Shown piece after piece: positions 58,884-64,000 of a stretch of DNA of 64,000 nucleotides (within the stretch, counting starts at the first letter, position 1; every line of letters starts with the position of its first letter). The notes under the pieces are model-generated. The model made no database searches. It was not told the DNA's origin and was given only the letters and a program-made list of their open reading frames with translations. A program made the position numbers and the translations under genes. Origin of the DNA: an uncultured Acidobacteriia bacterium (GTDB lineage Bacteria; Acidobacteriota; Terriglobia; Bryobacterales; Bryobacteraceae); assembly GCA_903909435.1 (NCBI GenBank), contig CAIVVT010000061.1, positions 150,188 through 214,187 on the forward strand. The letters run 5' to 3'.

Positions 58884-59790
58884 CGACCAGGGCGTGCGCC
58901 ACCATAGCGGCGCGCACGCCCCCACCGGTCCGGTACGCCAGCCCGTAGAAGACGCCCATCACCCCGGCCAACACGGCCATCTGCCAGTTCGGGAACTGCC
59001 GGTAGCCGAGATGTACCAGGCCGAAGAGGGCGGATGCGACTCCGATAGCCACGACCGGCCAACCGCTCCATTCCTCAATCCAACGCTGCAACAATCCTCG
59101 AAAAAAGAACTCCTCGCTCAACGCAACCACCCACAGCACGCCGAAAAACGTGGGAATCGCGACCGCGACCTTGTAAGTGGTCGCGGGGATTTCGAAGTGC
59201 GCAAAGCCCAAACCGTAAACCAAGGCCAGGACCGGCGGCAGTGAAGCCGCGAACCAGAGCAAACCCGCGCGCCACTCCCGGAGTCCCGGCCAGAATCCAA
59301 AACCCGGGTCGATCCGGCGCACGTTGAGTACCGTGGCCACTCCGACCTGTATCCACAGCACGTGGCCAAGCGTCTCCACCGGGAGTTTGGGCCATGGCCG
59401 CGGGTAGATGGCGCCAAACCAGTTGAACAGCATCGGTGCCGCCATTAGTGCGATGAAGCCAAGGTCGGTGTAGCGCGAGACCGGCAGCAGATAGAACCAG
59501 AAAGCCGCTACTGCCACGAGGCCCAGCAAGGCAACCAGTGCGTGCGGTCGAAAGACCCCGGACGGGATCGAGTACAGCATCCAAGGCACGGGGGCGAGCA
59601 GCAGCAGGCGCGGCGGCGTCCAGAACTGGCGCCACCTGGGTGAAGCCAAACTGAAATAGCAGGCGAGTTGGACCAATCCCGCAACGAACAGGGCTACAGC
59701 GACCGGCCAGGCAATGTAGGCCCTGCCATAGGCCAGCCCGGTCACCTGGTTTCGCCTCTGCGAGAGTAAGCCAGGGCCTGTGGAACCCAC
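58855..59790 (-). CDS. CPBP-family intramembrane metalloprotease
   Basis: A 311-residue membrane protein with about eight transmembrane helices. The CAAX-protease-and-bacteriocin-processing motifs are visible: LSEEFFFRGLLQRWIEE (Glu-Glu-x-x-x-Arg) and ALFGLVHLGYRQFP (His). Family members process prenylated or other membrane peptides. The GTG start at 59790 is assumed; in-frame alternatives occur near residue 16. The C-terminal 29 bp overlap the end of the convergent PLP-enzyme gene. Confidence 0.87.
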   Translation of the reverse strand: MGSTGPGLLSQRRNQVTGLAYGRAYIAWPVAVALFVAGLVQLACYFSLASPRWRQFWTPPRLLLLAPVPWMLYSIPSGVFRPHALVALLGLVAVAAFWFYLLPVSRYTDLGFIALMAAPMLFNWFGAIYPRPWPKLPVETLGHVLWIQVGVATVLNVRRIDPGFGFWPGLREWRAGLLWFAASLPPVLALVYGLGFAHFEIPATTYKVAVAIPTFFGVLWVVALSEEFFFRGLLQRWIEEWSGWPVVAIGVASALFGLVHLGYRQFPNWQMAVLAGVMGVFYGLAYRTGGGVRAAMVAHALVVTTWKTFFR

Positions 59791-59913
59791 GTCGAATTCG
59801 GCGACTTCCCTATACGCGCCAAGTCATGCACTGCTTGCGATCCACCTTGGGCCGGCTTTGATCTTAGGAGACGAAAGCGGGAACACCCTTCAGGCCGTGG
59901 CCGAACGGTGCCG

Positions 59914-60981
59914 CTAGCCCTTCACGCCGCGCCCAGGGACCTTTGACGGCTCAGGCACCTCCGGCGCTGCGACGACCGGTGCTGCGGCTGCCAGGCCGAG
60001 CGCCTGCCGCACGGTGGTGTCGAGCACGAGCAATGTCTCGGCGTGGTCGCGCAGGAACACCTTCGCGTTCTCGCGACCCTGTCCGATGCGCTCACCGTTA
60101 TAGCTGTACCAGCTTCCGCTTTTCTCTACGATGTTCTTGTCCACCGCGACGTCCAGCAGATCGCCTACCAGGCTGATGCCTTCGCCATACATGATGTCGA
60201 ACTCGGCTTCGCGGAACGGTGGAGCCATTTTGTTCTTCACCACCTTGGCCTTGGTGCGGTTGCCGACAACTGCCTCGCCGTCTTTGATGGCGGCGATGCG
60301 GCGCACGTCGAGGCGCACGCTCGAATAAAACTTAAGCGCGCGGCCGCCCGTGGTCGTCTCGGGATTGCCGAACATGACGCCGATCTTCTCGCGGATCTGG
60401 TTGATGAAAATCAGGCAGGTGTTCGACTTCGACACGATGCCTGTCAGCTTGCGCATGGCTTGCGACATCAGGCGCGCCTGGACGCCCATGAACGAGTCGC
60501 CCATTTCGCCCTCCAGTTCGGCCTTGGGGACCAGGGCGGCCACTGAGTCCAGGACCAGGATGTCGATGGCGTTGGAAGAAACCAGCGCGGCCGTAATCTC
60601 GAGCGCCTGTTCGGCATAGTCGGGCTGCGAGACCAGCAGGTTGTCCGTATCCACGCCCAATTTGCGGGCATAACCGGGGTCGAGCGCGTGCTCGACGTCC
60701 ACAAATGCGGCCATTCCACCGCTCTTTTGGGCCTGCGCCACCGCTTGCAGGGCAATCGTCGTCTTACCTGAGGATTCCGGCCCGAAAACCTCGACAATGC
60801 GTCCCCGCGGAAAGCCGCCGATGCCTAGCGCCGCATCCAGAGAGACTGAGCCTGAGGAGATGATGCTGACAGGAACGCCGGCGTCGTGGGAACCAAGTCG
60901 CTGAACAGTTCCCTTGCCGAATTGCTTCTCAATTTGACCCAGCGCCGCCCCAAGCAGTCGCTGTTTTTCCTTGTCGTCCAT
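59914..60981 (-). CDS. recA: RecA recombinase
   Basis: A 355-residue RecA. Walker [10 protein letters not shown], the DNA-binding loops ([40 protein letters not shown]), Walker [10 protein letters not shown] and the characteristic N-terminus [20 protein letters not shown]. The C-terminal tail is short and rich in Pro and Val. It promotes strand exchange and LexA autocleavage. GGAGAAACA before the ATG is a good Shine-Dalgarno. No clear LexA box was recognised upstream. Confidence 0.98.
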   Translation of the reverse strand: MDDKEKQRLLGAALGQIEKQFGKGTVQRLGSHDAGVPVSIISSGSVSLDAALGIGGFPRGRIVEVFGPESSGKTTIALQAVAQAQKSGGMAAFVDVEHALDPGYARKLGVDTDNLLVSQPDYAEQALEITAALVSSNAIDILVLDSVAALVPKAELEGEMGDSFMGVQARLMSQAMRKLTGIVSKSNTCLIFINQIREKIGVMFGNPETTTGGRALKFYSSVRLDVRRIAAIKDGEAVVGNRTKAKVVKNKMAPPFREAEFDIMYGEGISLVGDLLDVAVDKNIVEKSGSWYSYNGERIGQGRENAKVFLRDHAETLLVLDTTVRQALGLAAAAPVVAAPEVPEPSKVPGRGVKG

Positions 60982-61155
60982 TGTTTCTCCTATCGCACCA
61001 CGGGCAATCGTCCCAATTTACACCTTTTGTTCGCCTAAGGGAAGAGAACTGCGGGCGAGAAAAGTCGGGGCCTCACACTGTATCGTGCCACGTCCCGCAA
61101 AGTCAGTGTTCCCACTGTGCGATTATCTCCAGGTTTAATGCTGAGGGGCGTGGAT

Positions 61156-61185
61156 TTGACCGTGACTGAAACGGGACGCTATACT
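61156..61185 (+). promoter_or_regulatory. Promoter of the riboswitch-controlled receptor gene
   Basis: TTGACC (61156-61161) and TATACT (61180-61185) are separated by 18 nt. The expected start near 61192 falls at the beginning of the cobalamin riboswitch. Confidence 0.65.
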
Positions 61186-61195
61186 CGCGGATGCA

Positions 61196-61399
61196 CGGGT
61201 TGGTGGAGACCGTACGTCTTCGCCATGAAAATGGGAACCCGGTGAGAATCCGGGACTGCCCCGCAGCGGTAAACGGGAACGACCGCCGCACGAGAAGGCA
61301 CTGGGAATCCAAAAAGGGACGCCTGGGAAGCCGCGGCCAATAGGAATATCCCTCGGCAAGAGGGGTGCACGCCCGCCAGTCCGAAGACCTGCCTGTTGC
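61196..61399 (+). promoter_or_regulatory. Cobalamin (B12) riboswitch
   Basis: The conserved core is visible: ATGAAAATGGGAACCCGGTG, GAGAATCCGGGACTGCCCC with GCAGCGGTAAACGGG after it, the AAGGCACTGGGA stretch and the B12 box GCCAGTCCGAAGACCTGCC near the 3' end. It ends about 24 nt before the receptor ATG, so it probably controls ribosome access, turning the gene off when cobalamin is plentiful. Confidence 0.92.
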
Positions 61400-61422
61400 C
61401 TCACTCGAAATGGGTGGGAATT

Positions 61423-63867
61423 ATGCAGCTCTCGAGGGAGGGGCGCGTGCGACGCTTCTGTTTTTCTATTTCATTTCTGGCCATGCTTTGCGGTGCCTTG
61501 CCGGCACAGCAGGCACGGCAAACAAGCATTTCCGGCCGCGTTCTTGATCCAACTGGCGCGGCGGTGCCCGCGGCTGCGGTCCGTATCTACAGCCGCGATA
61601 ACGCCATCCGACAGGCCGCGCAGTCGGGCGACGACGGGCGCTATAGCTTCGACCGGATCGCCCCCGGGGAATACCTGATTGAGGCGCGTACCGAGGGCCT
61701 GGATCAAGTCAGCCCCGCCCCGGTTGAGTTGGTCTCCGGACAGTCGCTCGAAAAAGACCTGACTCTGAACATCCGTGGTTTGTCGGCGCGGGTATTGGTT
61801 ACTGCCTCCTCCACGCCGCAGTCCACAATGGAATCCGGCAAAGCAATGGACATCGTAGATCGTGCCGACCTCGACCGTCGCGGAGTCTACTCATTCGGCG
61901 ACGCCCTGGAGACCACCGCGGGTCTGCGCGTACAGCAACTTGGCGGGCCGGGTCAGCTGACTCGCATCCAAACGCGCGGCTTGCGTGCGGCGGACACCTC
62001 AGTGCTGCTCGATGGCATGCGTTTGCGGGACGTAGCCAGCCCGCAAGGTGACTCGACGGCGTACATGAGCAACCTGCTGCTGACGGGCGCCGACAGGGTC
62101 GAGGTCCTGCGCGGGTCGGGCTCGTCGCTGTATGGAACCAACGCCATCGGCGGCGTGCTCAACGTCGTGAGCGATCAGGGCGGCGCTCCATTTCATGGTG
62201 AAGTAGGCGGCGAAGGTGGCGGACTTGGCCTAGGCTTCGGCGACATCCGCATCGCGGGAGGTTTGAAGCACGACCGGCTGCAATACAGCCTGTCAGCCTC
62301 GCACCTCAACGTCAGCGGAGGCGTGGACGGCGTCGAGAACGTGCGCAACTCCGGCGAGCAGGGCTCGCTGCTCTATCGTCCGGACTCCCGCACAACGATC
62401 AGCGCCAGGCTGTTTGCCTCCGAGTCGATGACGGGTCTCAACGCGTCGCCTTATTCCGCACCGGACTCGAATCTCCCGGCGACGGGCATCGTGCCGGCCA
62501 TTGCGCTCCCGGGTGCCCAGATCGCCCTGGGTGACGCGGGGCGGTCCTTCAACTGGGGCAATGCGACATTCGCGCCGAATTTCTACGACCCGGATAACCG
62601 TGCCGACGCGAACTTGACATCCACGATGCTGTCGGCGCAGCGGATCGTGGCACAGAGCCTGGCGCTGCACGTCTCCTGGCAGGACTTCCAGGGCGACCGG
62701 GACAACACCAACGGCCCTGCCGGTGCGGGCTATCAGCCCATGTTCAATACTCTCGATTACTACCGGGGCCGCGTGGATACGCTCAACGCCCGCGCGGATC
62801 TGGCGCTGGGCCGTCACAACCTGATTACCGGCGGCTACGAATTTGAGCGCGAGGCGTACCGCAGCCGGAGCACCGATTTCAACCCCGACCCGACCCAGCA
62901 CGCCAACGCGATTGTGGATGTGAAGCAGACCAGCCACGCCGCATTTGCCCAGGATCAGTTCCGTATGTTCGGCGACCGGTTACTGTTCTCGCTCAGCGCA
63001 CGGGCTGGCCATTACGACCTCTCCGCGCCCGTATTCGAAGGCGGGACCGGCGTCTTTCAGAACGCAGCGCTAACCAGCCCCCGCAACTCCTACACGGGCG
63101 ACGCGGCGCTCAGCTACTTTCTGCCGCGCTCCCAAACGAAACTCCGGGCGCACGCGGGCAACGGCTACCGTTCGCCAAGCCTTTATGAGCGCTTCGGCGC
63201 GTACTACTACGGCGGCTTCTTCACGCCCATAGGCGATCCGCAATTGAAGCCCGAACGGACCATTGCAATCGACTTCGGATTCGATCAGTATTTCGCCGGC
63301 AATCGCCTGAGAGTCGGCGCTTCCTACTTCTACACGCGGCTGCAAAACGTGGTCAGCTACGGCGACACGCCCAACGATGTGTACGGGCGATACGGCGGTT
63401 ACATCAACGCGGGCGGCGGGCTGGCGCGCGGAGTGGAAGTCTCCGGCGAAGCCCGGCCCTGGCGTTCGATGCTGGTCCAGGCAAGTTACGTTTACACGAA
63501 TGCCATCGAGCGCAACGCGATTCTTACAGGCGGGTTCCTGCAAGCAATTCGTGTGTTCCCGCACGCCGGGACACTAGTTGCCACGCAGCAGGTGGGCAAG
63601 CGCACCCAGGTGACCGCAACATTCGTCGGGGCGTCGGATTACGTCTCGGGCGTGTTCTACGTCTACTCCGCCGGCGGCAACCGTCCGTACCTTTTCCCTG
63701 GACCGCGCAAGCTGGACCTCACCGCGAGCTACAGCTTGCCGGTGGGCGAGCACCGTTCGCTGAAATTCTACGCGCGGGTGCAAAACGCGCTCAACCAGAC
63801 GTATTACGAGGATGGCTTCAGGACGCCCAAGGCATGGGCCTCGGGTGGATTGAAGTTCCTCTTCTAG
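61423..63867 (+). CDS. TonB-dependent vitamin B12 receptor-like protein
   Basis: About 814 residues: signal peptide (about 8-28, ending CGALPAQQ), a carboxypeptidase-regulatory-like beta domain (about 32-115, SISGRVLDPTGAAVPAAAVR), plug domain (MDIVDRADLDRRGVYSFGDA to LNVVSDQGG) and a 22-strand outer-membrane barrel ending ASGGLKFLF with a terminal Phe. The cobalamin riboswitch directly upstream argues for uptake of B12 or a related corrinoid, as with BtuB. The ATG at 61423 is preferred; the frame is open to a TTG at 61396 that lies inside the riboswitch 3' end. No canonical TonB box is obvious; the downstream gene is outside the window. Confidence 0.9.
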   Translation: MQLSREGRVRRFCFSISFLAMLCGALPAQQARQTSISGRVLDPTGAAVPAAAVRIYSRDNAIRQAAQSGDDGRYSFDRIAPGEYLIEARTEGLDQVSPAPVELVSGQSLEKDLTLNIRGLSARVLVTASSTPQSTMESGKAMDIVDRADLDRRGVYSFGDALETTAGLRVQQLGGPGQLTRIQTRGLRAADTSVLLDGMRLRDVASPQGDSTAYMSNLLLTGADRVEVLRGSGSSLYGTNAIGGVLNVVSDQGGAPFHGEVGGEGGGLGLGFGDIRIAGGLKHDRLQYSLSASHLNVSGGVDGVENVRNSGEQGSLLYRPDSRTTISARLFASESMTGLNASPYSAPDSNLPATGIVPAIALPGAQIALGDAGRSFNWGNATFAPNFYDPDNRADANLTSTMLSAQRIVAQSLALHVSWQDFQGDRDNTNGPAGAGYQPMFNTLDYYRGRVDTLNARADLALGRHNLITGGYEFEREAYRSRSTDFNPDPTQHANAIVDVKQTSHAAFAQDQFRMFGDRLLFSLSARAGHYDLSAPVFEGGTGVFQNAALTSPRNSYTGDAALSYFLPRSQTKLRAHAGNGYRSPSLYERFGAYYYGGFFTPIGDPQLKPERTIAIDFGFDQYFAGNRLRVGASYFYTRLQNVVSYGDTPNDVYGRYGGYINAGGGLARGVEVSGEARPWRSMLVQASYVYTNAIERNAILTGGFLQAIRVFPHAGTLVATQQVGKRTQVTATFVGASDYVSGVFYVYSAGGNRPYLFPGPRKLDLTASYSLPVGEHRSLKFYARVQNALNQTYYEDGFRTPKAWASGGLKFLF

Positions 63868-64000
63868 CGGGAGTTTACTGCGAGCTGGCGTAGCGCGCCC
63901 TTTCCTCATCGCATAAGTCCTTTCAGGTTCGTGGGTTGGATGGTTGTGCTGCCATTTGTTTTTGTATTACCCTGTATAGAAGATTTCTATCGACGATCGC

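Noticed and set aside
60982..61060. Possible LexA box upstream of recA
   Set aside because: Only one half of a CGAAC-N4-GTTC-type site is present (CGAAC-AAAA-GGTG) and there is no CTGT-N8-ACAG. Too weak to report as a site.
63976..63990. Small hairpin ATAGAA-GAT-TTCTAT near the window end
   Set aside because: The stem is A/T-rich and short, and no T-tract follows; it is not distinguishable from chance and its context is cut by the window edge.

Overview
The window is high-GC bacterial chromosome, almost certainly from an acidobacterium of the Bryobacterales/Solibacter type. The clearest marker is the C-terminal module of the secreted glycosidase at 14261-17209, which matches the TIGR03437 domain family that is expanded in Solibacter-like genomes. 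Other features fit this: a DUF1080 hydrolase, a carboxypeptidase-regulatory-domain TonB receptor, a propeller-type sensor kinase and a large S9 peptidase. No tRNA, rRNA, CRISPR array, prophage or intact insertion sequence was found, so this is a chromosomal segment with only short palindromic repeats as possible mobile DNA.

Left part (1-8.3 kb): a lone TolC-type protein, then a compact block that I consider the most interesting. A tight five-gene minus-strand operon encodes a small phasin-like protein, two SRPBCC proteins and two ArsA/Get3-like ATPases. A cyclic-nucleotide-binding protein without a DNA-binding domain converges on it, and a coiled-coil protein and a degenerate UbiB/ABC1 kinase-like membrane protein diverge from it. 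The two ATPases have lost different active-site residues, which suggests an obligate heterodimer with one working site. From 8.9 to 20 kb lie AsmA, GlnE, a MOSC protein, a glycosidase with a carbohydrate-binding module inserted into its catalytic barrel, an ankyrin-repeat protein and citrate synthase.

Middle part (20-47 kb): an S9 peptidase; an RND efflux set (permease, adaptor, TolC) preceded by a propeller histidine kinase and NarL-type regulator; an outer-membrane porin; a complete sulfate ABC importer (binding protein, CysT, CysW, CysA); an alpha/beta hydrolase; a MarC protein; biosynthetic arginine decarboxylase; an SDR; a two-gene outer-membrane-protein/cytochrome c operon; and a P1-family peptidase.

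Right part (47-64 kb): an Mla-type lipid transport operon (MlaE, MlaF, MlaD) continuing into a ChbG/HpnK deacetylase, a secreted hypothetical, a hybrid histidine kinase, a secreted Solibacter-type hypothetical, a Tat-type amidase, a DUF1080-hydrolase fusion, a transsulfuration-family PLP enzyme with a structured leader, a CPBP protease, RecA, and a cobalamin riboswitch with a near-consensus promoter ahead of a BtuB-like receptor. Several genes have a -10-like box 5-8 nt before the ATG and no Shine-Dalgarno sequence, suggesting leaderless transcripts. Short palindromes with a TGGA loop, and one elaborate cloverleaf-like repeat, sit between genes.
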